Below, piece by piece: positions 1 through 6,753 of a DNA stretch of 64,000 nucleotides. A program made the translations under genes and the position numbers. The DNA comes from Verrucomicrobiia bacterium (GTDB taxonomy: Bacteria; Verrucomicrobiota; Verrucomicrobiia; Verrucomicrobiales; DEV007): contig JAUIAH010000013.1 of assembly GCA_030425385.1 (NCBI GenBank), positions 62,001 through 126,000 on the forward strand. Reading direction: 5' to 3'. Each line of letters begins with the position of its first letter. Within the stretch, counting starts at the first letter, position 1. The notes below the pieces were generated by a model that was not told where the DNA came from, did no database searches, and saw nothing but the letters and a program-made list of their open reading frames with translations.

Positions 1-366
1 CGTGCGCACCTTGGCCTCAACCAGATGGTGCGCCATCGATTTGCCGGGCCCCTCGGGCTCGGTGTCGAGCAACGTGCCATTGGTAGAGACGCCAATATCT
101 GTGAGTCCCTCGACTTGCGAAAGCTTGCGAAAGAAGGTCAGGACATCGCGCCGGGTGAGCGGCTCTCCACCGGTAACGCGCACCTTGCGGATGCCAAGCC
201 CCACACCCACCCGTAGAATTCGCAGGATCTCCTCATAGGACAGGATGCCTTCTCGCGGGAGCCATTCTTGAAGCTCCTGCGGCATACAGTAGTGACACCG
301 CTCATTGCAGCGATCCGTGATCGAGACTCGAAGATAAGAGATGCGATGGCCAAAGGCGTCTTCCAT
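1..366 (-). CDS. moaA: GTP 3',8-cyclase MoaA, N-terminal part (runs off the left edge)
   Basis: The minus-strand reading frame from the ATG at 366 is open to base 1 (122 codons). It reads YLRVSITDRCNERCHYCMP near the N-terminus, the CxxxCxxC motif that holds the radical-SAM 4Fe-4S cluster in MoaA, with the typical 'LRVSxTDRCN' lead-in. The 'VRVTGGEPLTRRD' SAM-binding motif and 'IGVSTNGTLL' follow in MoaA order. MoaA converts GTP to 3',8-cyclo-GTP, the first step of molybdopterin synthesis. The 4Fe-4S cluster of the C-terminal half lies outside the window. An in-frame TAG at 412-414 bounds the N-terminus, and the ATG at 366 places the motif at the usual distance. No other molybdenum cofactor gene is visible. 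Confidence 0.9.
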   Translation of the reverse strand, partial: MEDAFGHRISYLRVSITDRCNERCHYCMPQELQEWLPREGILSYEEILRILRVGVGLGIRKVRVTGGEPLTRRDVLTFFRKLSQVEGLTDIGVSTNGTLLDTEPEGPGKSMAHHLVEAKVRT

Positions 367-388
367 AAGAACGTGGGAAACCTTGTCT

Positions 389-458
389 CGGCCAAGGAGA
401 ATGACAAAGGCCTATTTGTTCCGGCCTGCCAGGCGTCGTAGCGGCCTTTCCCGTCGCA
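389..458 (-). pseudogene. Relic of the 3' end of a helical-repeat protein gene
   Basis: This stretch aligns base for base with 1775-1846, the end of the intact gene at 1798-2778 plus about 23 bases beyond its stop. Both share CTATTTG-TCC, GGCGTCGT-GCGG and CTTTCCC blocks at an offset of 1386, with a one-base deletion in the relic. Read on the minus strand the relic ends A-G-R-N-K-stop, against A-R-W-S-K-stop in the intact gene. The stop codon (412-414) matches and the deletion breaks the frame upstream. I see no further homology upstream of 460. It is most simply the leftover of a tandem duplicate. Confidence 0.6.
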
Positions 459-694
459 ATGGATAAAAAGAAAAAAGAGGGATCACTGTAAGCGTTCAAG
501 CAGCTGGACGAGGTGAGACGTCATTCAGGTCAGCAAGAAGTGTCGACGACGCACGAAAACCAGCTCCGAGGCCTGATCATTAGAGAAAACGAGAACTGCC
601 ATAATATTAATTATCGCTGGGTTTTATCTGAATTGCCCGAAAAAGCTAAATATCATTGGGTAATATCATGGCTAGAAGATCCGCCGGAATCTAA

Positions 695-708
695 ACCTTG
701 CCAAAGGT
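695..708. promoter_or_regulatory. Inverted repeat upstream of the toxin gene, candidate antitoxin operator
   Basis: The sequence is ACCTT-GCCA-AAGGT, a perfect 5-bp inverted repeat with a 4-base spacer, ending 34 bases before the toxin ATG at 743. MqsA-type antitoxins bind short palindromes with ACCT and AGGT half-sites in their own promoters (family knowledge), and this element has those half-sites with a slightly wider spacing. Its position downstream of the AT-rich stretch suits a repressor site. This is inference from similarity; a 5-bp repeat can occur by chance. Confidence 0.4.
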
Positions 709-742
709 ATCAATCGGCACCAGATTGGGCATTACCAACGCA

Positions 743-1108
743 ATGCCCAACCGACGCCCTGCTTCTGCTTCCATTCGGGAGCAAATCGCCCAATCTCTGC
801 AAGCGGGGCGTTACCGGGTATATGCCGATGGGCAACGCTACCTCGACTACCATGGTCTCAACACGAAAACCGTCGTCGCTGATCTTGCTCAAGAGATTGA
901 GCGTTTCGAAATCTTCGAGCTGCCGATTCAAGAGCCGGGAGCTAGGCGCAAGTATGACTATGTCATTCGCTACGATGATCCCGTCCTTCTGGTCTATGCC
1001 AAGATGACGCCTGTGGGTGAGCCACCACCCATGGTATTCCTGACCTTTCATAGTCACAACATCCCAGGGCCTCCGCTTCCCAAAATACCAATCGATCCAC
1101 CATCATGA
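743..1108 (+). CDS. Candidate toxin of an MqsA-type toxin-antitoxin pair, family not recognised
   Basis: The 121-residue protein is followed by, and overlaps by ATGA, an antitoxin-like gene. It does not show the MqsR pattern I know. What can be seen is an N-terminal basic stretch, a central 'VVADLAQEIERFEIFELPI' segment predicted helical, and a C-terminal half rich in beta-strand character with 'YDYVIRYDDPVLLVYAKMTP' and 'VFLTFHSHN'. Toxicity is inferred from gene order (toxin first, overlapping antitoxin second), from small size and from the partner. A TTG at 698 would add 15 residues, but it lies inside the palindrome and has no ribosome-binding site; the ATG at 743 is preferred, though its own Shine-Dalgarno is also weak. 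It could instead be an uncharacterised partner without toxicity. Confidence 0.6.
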   Translation: MPNRRPASASIREQIAQSLQAGRYRVYADGQRYLDYHGLNTKTVVADLAQEIERFEIFELPIQEPGARRKYDYVIRYDDPVLLVYAKMTPVGEPPPMVFLTFHSHNIPGPPLPKIPIDPPS

Positions 1109-1542
1109 ATGCAACCCCGATCAAGCTCCCATGCCCCGAGTGCGAAGAAGGCCAGCTCGTTTCTGTGATAGGAAATTTCGAAACCGCCTGTGATGGCCAA
1201 TCGGTCATCGTGCCTAACGTTGCCATGGAATGTTGTTCGTCGTGTGCTGAGAGCTTCCTAACACCCGAAGGCTCGCAGCAAGTGGCCGAACACCTAGCCA
1301 AGGTTTCTGGTAGTTTGGAACCGGCGGAACTGAAAGCGTTCTTAGAGAAGTATGAGCTCACTCATCGGGAAGCGGCGACGATCCTTGGAATAGGCGAGAA
1401 GAATTTCTCACGGTGGCTGAGCGGGAAGCAGCGGATTTCTACATCGATGAGTCGTTATATTCGGACGTTGCTAGTCCATCCGGATGCTTTCGAAACTCTG
1501 AGAACAAGAAACTGGATGTCGTCTGAGGTGGCAGCTTCGTAA
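1105..1542 (+). CDS. MqsA/YgiT-like antitoxin: N-terminal zinc finger and C-terminal helix-turn-helix
   Basis: The 145-residue protein has two CxxC pairs in its first half (CPEC at about residues 10-13 and CSSC at about 45-48), as in the structural zinc site of MqsA. The C-terminal half has an XRE-type helix-turn-helix: LTHREAATILGIGEKNFSRW, followed by SGKQRIS. This two-part layout is that of MqsA (131 residues in E. coli), whose N-terminal domain binds the toxin and C-terminal domain binds the operator. The start codon overlaps the toxin stop by ATGA, so the two are translationally coupled. It probably represses the pair through the palindrome at 695-708. Confidence 0.8.
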   Translation: MNATPIKLPCPECEEGQLVSVIGNFETACDGQSVIVPNVAMECCSSCAESFLTPEGSQQVAEHLAKVSGSLEPAELKAFLEKYELTHREAATILGIGEKNFSRWLSGKQRISTSMSRYIRTLLVHPDAFETLRTRNWMSSEVAAS

Positions 1543-1774
1543 GTTCAGAGCGAACGAAAATTAATTCACTCTCATTCATCCATGAAAGGGCGTTCACAAC
1601 TCGAGCCTTGGGGCGTAAAGGGCGCTTCTACTTGCTTTAGGCGTGGCCGGCTGTTGGAAGATGTTGCACGCACCGGGCCCAGGTCTTCTTCCATTGGCGG
1701 TCGGCCTCCTCAGTGATGTTGACAGCGGACAAGGCTCTGTTGCCGCATTTAAGGAGAGACTTGGGATACGGGTT

Positions 1775-1846
1775 CGGCGATAGGGATTGACGATGGTCTA
1801 TTTGCTCCAGCGTGCGAGGGCGTCGTGGCGGGCTTTCCCTCGTAAC
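1775..1846 (-). repeat. Intact copy of the imperfect direct repeat (partner of 389-458)
   Basis: This contains the last 15 or so codons of the gene at 1798-2778 and about 23 bases after its stop. It matches 389-458 at roughly three bases in four, including the bases after the stop. Weaker similarity extends a few more bases outward (ACTTGGGATAC here against ACGTGGGAAAC at 371). The two copies bracket the toxin-antitoxin pair. Confidence 0.6.
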
Positions 1847-2778
1847 TGATCCATGATGAGTGCGCGCGCTTGGGTGTGATCGATGTGATCGATGTGGGCG
1901 TTTAGGAATTCGGACGTGGTGGGGGCGTGATTCAGTTTGGCGAGGGATTCCACGATTTGGGGATAAAGGTCTTTGGGGATCTCTCGATGGGAGGCCAGGC
2001 CGTAGAGTGCTGCTTGCCGGTCCTCAGCGTGGGCGAGTTGTCGCCACCATTGCCAGACTTTCATAGGGCCGCCGTGGCGCTTCGCCTGCGCGTGGCTTTG
2101 GGCAAGGCTGGCGATGAGACGTTTTCGAAGCTGTCCTGGAGGGAGGGTGGTGATGCGTGCGGTGAGGGCATCGGATTGAAGCCAGAAATGGCGGAGAAGG
2201 GATGCGTAACCGCTCCTGTCTGGCTGGCATGCCAGGAGCTCTGCGTGCTCTTGCAGAATGGCGAAAGCGGCGCCTGGATCTTGGGAGTAGTGCGTGCCAG
2301 CGATCTTTAAGAGGGCGTCCGCTTGGTCCGGTTTGGGAAGCCTCTGCATCACTTGTATGGCGATGTCAGGGTGATGCTTGGCCAATTGCGCGATGGGGTT
2401 TAATCTAAACCTATAGCCAGGGGCTACGGAAATGTTCAAGGGTTGGGTCTCTGTCAGGTAGGTCACCAATCCTTCGGGATCGATCTCAGCCCACCGTTGA
2501 ATGAGGGAGGTGGTGGTATGTGAGAATCTGGGCCTACTTTCTAAGATGTGGGTAATTTCTAATTCTAACAGCATCCGTAATACGTCTGGATCCTTGATCA
2601 GGCTGAGTTCTAGCAGAGCCTGAAGATGATCAGCCTGGTGAGAAGAAGATTTCCTAGCCAGGTGGAGACGCGTGGGACCGGATGTGGAGGGGAACGAGTG
2701 GGATGTTGAAATGGTTCGCTGGCCAGAGAGATAACCGACTAGCAGGGATACAGCGATAATGGCGAGCGTGGATTTCAT
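1798..2778 (-). CDS. Exported or membrane-anchored helical-repeat protein
   Basis: The 326-residue protein begins with a hydrophobic segment (residues about 4-19) fit for a signal peptide or single anchor. The rest is predicted all-helical, with recurring 'DPxxxxxxL' units such as DPEGLVTYL and DPGAAFAIL, spaced like TPR/HEAT-type solenoid repeats. Such proteins are common in Verrucomicrobiota (recall), but no function is known to me. It overlaps the longer upstream homologue (2775-4526) by ATGA, so the two are co-translated and may form one complex outside the cytoplasm. A decayed copy of its 3' end lies at 389-458. No catalytic motif is visible. Confidence 0.7.
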   Translation of the reverse strand: MKSTLAIIAVSLLVGYLSGQRTISTSHSFPSTSGPTRLHLARKSSSHQADHLQALLELSLIKDPDVLRMLLELEITHILESRPRFSHTTTSLIQRWAEIDPEGLVTYLTETQPLNISVAPGYRFRLNPIAQLAKHHPDIAIQVMQRLPKPDQADALLKIAGTHYSQDPGAAFAILQEHAELLACQPDRSGYASLLRHFWLQSDALTARITTLPPGQLRKRLIASLAQSHAQAKRHGGPMKVWQWWRQLAHAEDRQAALYGLASHREIPKDLYPQIVESLAKLNHAPTTSEFLNAHIDHIDHTQARALIMDQLRGKARHDALARWSK

Positions 2779-4526
2779 GGCGCGGTGGCATGAAGGAACC
2801 GTTTCTCAGCGGGCGAGAGTTCCGAGGTGTCGATCCAGGCGCGGGCGTGTTCTGGATCCGACTGTGCCCAGGTAGTCACGATGGAAGTGAGGGTCTGGAG
2901 GCGGCCTTGTTTGTCTGCAATGCTCGTGGCCCAGGCAAAGGCGGCCTCGGGATCATCCGCTGTCAGATGTTCTGCTAGGACGGCGACACCCGCGTCGCGT
3001 TCCGGGCCGGGGGTGAGATTGCCTAGCCATTGGGAGGTGGCAAACGGATCGTAGCTGACCCAGCCCTCCGTGATTCCCGCAGTGGCTGCAAGGCGATCGT
3101 GCTCGGGTAGGGCGTCGAGCCAAGAAAGGGCCTCGTCGGCGTCGGTGTGCGCCATGGTCACGGCGTGTTGTTGGTAGGCTTCCTGTCGGGCAGGGGATTC
3201 TGCTAGGCTTTCCAAGAGTTCGGCTGTGAGATTGGGATGGGCTTGCCCAAAGCCGGAAAGGAACGATTCCGGAAGCGTGTCGATTTCTAACGCGGTGACG
3301 AAACTCTTGACGGCGTCTGGATCCGTGTGGCGCTCGATGCTGAGGAGGGCCTTCTGGTGCCAATCCCTCTCTTGATTGGGGTGCTCTTGGAGGAAGGCTT
3401 GGACGCCCTGAAGATCAGATCTTGCCCACAAACTGAGAGCCTGAGCAATGAGGTCGTGTCTGACCGGGCCCTCATCGGTGGTCAGTAGGGACGTCACGAG
3501 TTCCGCGTGGTCCGTCTCTGACCAGGGGAGTCTCCGTAGAAGCGTTTCGTAGTGAGGGGAATCACGGAGTTTGGCGAATGTGGCGTGGATGGCTTTGGCG
3601 TCTTGATAGGGGAGAGCCAAGGCGATGCCAGAAAGCATCACGTCGCGGATCTCATCTCGGCGTGTGCGGCTCGTTTCCGATCGGGTGCCCCAGCGTTCCA
3701 CAAACGCGAGGGCTTCGTGAACATCGTGCTCAGCGAGCCTACGACTGATAGCAATACGCGCATCCCCACGATTGGGAGCGCTCGCCTTGGGAGGGATCTG
3801 AGGAAGGTTCTCCGTGAGTGATTCGTAGAGTTTGGCTGCTTTCGGTGCATTCGTGAGGGCGGTGACATTTAAGAGCTGGTGAAAGGCCTCGAGTCGCTCG
3901 TCGTCTTCCAAGGACTTGGCCCAGAGGAGCATGGCGTTAGGGTCCTGTCGGGCCCAGCTTTCCGCGAGCCCAACCAGGAGGTGGGTGCGTAGCGTGCCAT
4001 TTGCTTGGTCAAAGATTTCTCTGGCACGCCTGAGATCGGTATCAGCCAGACGCTCCATGGCTTGCGTCTTGAGGTAGTGGATGTCCCAGGTGACTTTGTT
4101 GTCTAACAAGAGTCCAAGGAATGCGTTAGGGTCAGCTTCGGCCAGATGCGTTAGCATGGTGTGCTTGAGGAAGGGCAACGGGTCGTCGAGTGCCTGGTAG
4201 GCTTCCATCGCCGCGGTGGGATCGTGGGCGGTCCAATACTTCCAGGCCCAGCCGTAGAGGGGATGATCCCGATGGAGATGGGCCATGGCGGCGTCAGGAT
4301 CACGTTCGATCCAATGCTGGAGCAGGATTAGGCAGCGAACTTCCTCATGAAGTGTCTCGGGATGCTCGGGAAAGGCTTCGAGTGCCTTGGCGAAATGGAA
4401 AGCCCCCACTGGTTGGGCACCCAGTGGGGGCTGAGAGGGCGTTATCTGAGCGGCGGGCCATTTGGAAAGACCGAAACCGACAGCGTAGGCGGCGATTGCC
4501 AAGGCAGTCGTTGCGATCCAGCCCAT
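2775..4526 (-). CDS. Membrane-anchored helical-repeat protein, larger paralogue
   Basis: The 583-residue protein has one N-terminal transmembrane segment (residues about 3-19) and then a long helical solenoid. A recurring unit has the form D-P/A-x-x-A-x-x-W/F: DPNAMLLWAKSL, DPTAAMEAYQAL, DADEALSWLDAL, DPFATSQWLGNL, DPEAAFAWATSI and DPEHARAWID. It is probably a protein-interaction scaffold facing the periplasm. It overlaps the smaller paralogue downstream by ATGA and starts 16 bases after the secreted protein gene upstream. A strong hairpin lies within its 5' coding part at 4401-4432. No enzymatic motif is seen. Confidence 0.75.
   Translation of the reverse strand: MGWIATTALAIAAYAVGFGLSKWPAAQITPSQPPLGAQPVGAFHFAKALEAFPEHPETLHEEVRCLILLQHWIERDPDAAMAHLHRDHPLYGWAWKYWTAHDPTAAMEAYQALDDPLPFLKHTMLTHLAEADPNAFLGLLLDNKVTWDIHYLKTQAMERLADTDLRRAREIFDQANGTLRTHLLVGLAESWARQDPNAMLLWAKSLEDDERLEAFHQLLNVTALTNAPKAAKLYESLTENLPQIPPKASAPNRGDARIAISRRLAEHDVHEALAFVERWGTRSETSRTRRDEIRDVMLSGIALALPYQDAKAIHATFAKLRDSPHYETLLRRLPWSETDHAELVTSLLTTDEGPVRHDLIAQALSLWARSDLQGVQAFLQEHPNQERDWHQKALLSIERHTDPDAVKSFVTALEIDTLPESFLSGFGQAHPNLTAELLESLAESPARQEAYQQHAVTMAHTDADEALSWLDALPEHDRLAATAGITEGWVSYDPFATSQWLGNLTPGPERDAGVAVLAEHLTADDPEAAFAWATSIADKQGRLQTLTSIVTTWAQSDPEHARAWIDTSELSPAEKRFLHATAP
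4401..4432 (-). other. Terminator-like 12-bp hairpin inside the 5' end of a coding region
   Basis: AGCCCCCACTGG (4401-4412) and CCAGTGGGGGCT (4421-4432) form a perfect 12-bp stem with an 8-base loop. On the minus strand the stem is followed by TTTCC. It lies about 110 bases after the stop of the secreted protein gene at 4543-6576 and about 30 codons into the helical-repeat gene. It could act as an attenuator or partial terminator between the two. The stem also encodes protein in frame (SQPPLGAQPVGAF), so structure alone does not prove a role. Confidence 0.5.
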
Positions 4527-4542
4527 GCCTTTGAGAATCGTG

Positions 4543-6576
4543 TTATTCGATAATCAGATCGTCGATGTACCAGCCCGCGCCGTCGTCGGCATCGATGTCG
4601 TCACTGAGGAAGCGGAATTCGATGCGGATCTTCTGGCCAACGACATTGGCACTCGTGTCGCCAAAGCGTAAGAGGCTGAGGGAAAGCTCCTCCCAATCGG
4701 TACTGAGGCCGTTGAAGACTTCGCTGAAGCCGAGCACTTCGTCGCCAGCTTCGTTGAGGATGCGAATCTGACCACCCTCTTGGTCGGACGCTTCAATGTA
4801 ATGCCAGAGTTTGAGCGATCCACGCTCGACGTTGGTGAGGTCAATGACAGGACTCGTGAGGGTGAGATTCCCGAGCGTTCCATAGTTGGCGGCGAGGTTC
4901 GTCCCGTAGACGTTGTCGCCAGAATGGGCGGCGGCAGGACCAACGGTTGAAGGGGTGCCAAGTTCCCATTGAGTATTCCCGCTATCGGGAAACGGATCGT
5001 CAAGAGTGGCGAGGGTCCATCCCTCAGCACCAGATTCGAAGTCTTCGGAGAAGATGTTGCCCAAACCGATCCTAGCGAACGTCTGGCCTTGCGCGGGATC
5101 GATGGCAAACGTGGCCGTCGTGACGCCATCATCGCTACCAACGATGCTATTGGCCACGGTCTGCCAGGAATCGGAGGTGAGATCGCTGGACGTTTGGATT
5201 TGATAGAATTTCCCCGTCTCGGATTCCCAGGAGAGGGAGGCTTCTTCGTTAGAGGTGCGCTGGATGTCCGTCACGACAATGGGCTTGGGTGCGAAGTCGA
5301 GGATGTAGCGACCGTACCCGTAGGCCCCACTGTGCCAGAGCAGCTCGGCTTGGCCAGGGCGCATGCCAGGCAGAACATTGATGTTCACTTTGCCCAAGGT
5401 GCCGTGCCAGAGAGCGGTGCCGCCGACGAGTTCGTCGGCCTCTGTGATGTCGATCTTGTGGAGCCCCACCAGTTCGGCCAAGCCTTCACCCGTTTCGACG
5501 TCGACCGCCTCTGGATCGTAGAACTGATCGTGAACGGCGATCCAACCTGGAGCCGGGGGATCCACGCCAACGGCTGCGCTATTCCAACTCGGAGTGCTGT
5601 AGGAAACCACGTAGGGGAAGTCCGGATGCACGTCGGCATCCGTGACGAAACTAGCGGTGTAGCCAATCTCTTCATCGATCTGAATGCGATACTCGCTGCC
5701 GCCGAAGGGCTCATCCTTGGCACGATCCCTGACATTGCGCAACAGGCTGGTGTCTTTTCCATTGCTACCACCAGGGTAGAGCGAGCCATACATGTATTCC
5801 TGTGTGGAGGTGTCTCCAGCGGGCGCGGGCACGATGCTGCTGCCGCCGCCTTTGAAACCAGTCACGCCGTCTTCCGTAGCCGTGAAGGTAAGGCCATCAG
5901 TGGTGACGAGTTCGCGGTAGCCTTGGCTAGGACGCCAGGTCTTACCGCCAGCGATGAGGACCGTGTCGGCCCCTGAGCCACGAGCGCGAAGCGTTTCGTA
6001 ACGCCAGCTGTTCCAGTTCTCGCTGCCATCATTCTCTTGGGTGTAGGCGATGGTGGGGGCTTCGAATCCGCCGTTCCCGTCGGGGGCATAGCGGGCGATG
6101 CGATTGCGGTAGTTCACATAGATCACGCCGGAGTCGTCGACGGCGAATGTGAGGTAGTATTCCGTGGTGGAGCCACCCGCAGCGGTGAACGCAGGATCGA
6201 CCTCAATGGGTGTGTGCCCGACGTTGAGCGCCACGCCCATGGGGGCGCCAGTGGTAGGATCGATCCAGATGAGAGAGCGGTCAGGATACTGCGCCGCAAG
6301 ATCGGCATCATGGTTAGGATCCGTTTCATTGATGCCATTCTCGCGAATGCCGAGGAGGAGACGATCGGCGTCGTAGCGCTCGAGCCCGCCGTAGGAATCC
6401 ATGGTCCATGTCCCGTCCCAGGTTTCCAAATCGGGGTTCTGATCCGTCTGCAACTTGAGAATGGGGAGGGGATTCTCTTTGTTGGCAAGGTGTTCGAATG
6501 CCACTTCGACATCAGCCGAGGCGAGCCCGGCCGAGGCAGCAAGTGAGAGCACAGTGCGTTGGAAGGTTGTCTTCAT
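4543..6576 (-). CDS. Large secreted protein with C-terminal beta-sandwich (MAM/immune-inhibitor-A-like)
   Basis: The 677-residue protein has a signal peptide (residues 1-21, cleavage near ASA/DV). The long first part has many Gly/Asp/Tyr-rich strands and is probably a beta-propeller ('DRSLIWIDPTTGAPMGVAL', 'GVIYVNYRNRIARYAPDGNG'). Residues of about 430-500 resemble the fibronectin-like domain often found in verrucomicrobial secreted proteins ('GKFYQIQTSSDL'). The C-terminal 150 residues look like a jelly-roll domain ending in 'GWYIDDLIIE', typical of MAM-like or immune-inhibitor-A C-terminal domains. A role in binding extracellular substrate is inferred. It is the first gene of a three-gene minus-strand set. 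No protease or glycosidase motif was recognised. Confidence 0.65.
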   Translation of the reverse strand: MKTTFQRTVLSLAASAGLASADVEVAFEHLANKENPLPILKLQTDQNPDLETWDGTWTMDSYGGLERYDADRLLLGIRENGINETDPNHDADLAAQYPDRSLIWIDPTTGAPMGVALNVGHTPIEVDPAFTAAGGSTTEYYLTFAVDDSGVIYVNYRNRIARYAPDGNGGFEAPTIAYTQENDGSENWNSWRYETLRARGSGADTVLIAGGKTWRPSQGYRELVTTDGLTFTATEDGVTGFKGGGSSIVPAPAGDTSTQEYMYGSLYPGGSNGKDTSLLRNVRDRAKDEPFGGSEYRIQIDEEIGYTASFVTDADVHPDFPYVVSYSTPSWNSAAVGVDPPAPGWIAVHDQFYDPEAVDVETGEGLAELVGLHKIDITEADELVGGTALWHGTLGKVNINVLPGMRPGQAELLWHSGAYGYGRYILDFAPKPIVVTDIQRTSNEEASLSWESETGKFYQIQTSSDLTSDSWQTVANSIVGSDDGVTTATFAIDPAQGQTFARIGLGNIFSEDFESGAEGWTLATLDDPFPDSGNTQWELGTPSTVGPAAAHSGDNVYGTNLAANYGTLGNLTLTSPVIDLTNVERGSLKLWHYIEASDQEGGQIRILNEAGDEVLGFSEVFNGLSTDWEELSLSLLRFGDTSANVVGQKIRIEFRFLSDDIDADDGAGWYIDDLIIE

Positions 6577-6694
6577 GCGTTATGGGAATGTATTTGGTTA
6601 ATGGGGTCGGTGCACGAAACATGGGCTCTGGGGGAGAGTCCACCAAATGGTGACGCAAATGAGATTTCGAATCCGTGTGCGTGGGTACACGAAA

Positions 6695-6722
6695 AGCGCC
6701 ACTCCTGGAGAGGAGTGGCGCT
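6695..6722 (-). terminator. Intrinsic terminator of the EF-G paralogue gene
   Basis: AGCGCCACTCC (6695-6705) and GGAGTGGCGCT (6712-6722) form a perfect 11-bp stem with a 6-base loop. On the minus strand the stem runs into TTTTC. It begins 32 bases past the EF-G paralogue stop, as expected for a rho-independent terminator. Confidence 0.85.
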
Positions 6723-6753
6723 CGCCTTGCTAGAAGGATTTGGGGAAAGGGCC

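Larger units (their letters stand above)
367..742. other. Intergenic region between divergent moaA and the toxin-antitoxin pair
   Basis: No convincing gene lies here. Positions 389-458 are a decayed copy of the 3' end of the helical-repeat gene found at 1798-2778. Positions 595-670 are markedly AT-rich compared with the surroundings and probably carry the promoter of the toxin-antitoxin pair, although I cannot place -35 and -10 boxes with confidence. A short palindrome at 695-708 is described separately. Open frames across this region (for example from 513) overlap the better-supported toxin frame and look like chance. Confidence 0.6.

Noticed and set aside
698-742. TTG at 698 as the toxin start
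   Set aside because: It lies inside the palindrome, directly after an in-frame TAA, and has no ribosome-binding site. The ATG at 743 is more plausible.
513-1007. A 164-codon open frame overlapping the toxin gene
   Set aside because: It shares the region with the better-supported toxin frame, shows no domain pattern, and its sequence has the Arg/Pro/Ser-rich look of an out-of-frame translation.
1543-1797. Additional gene between the antitoxin and the helical-repeat gene
   Set aside because: No frame of useful length with a start and ribosome-binding site; apart from the repeat at 1775-1797 nothing was recognised.
4969-5976. A 335-codon plus-strand frame opposite the secreted-protein gene
   Set aside because: It is the antisense of a well-formed minus-strand gene with a signal peptide and recognisable domains. 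It shows no family pattern and no operon context.
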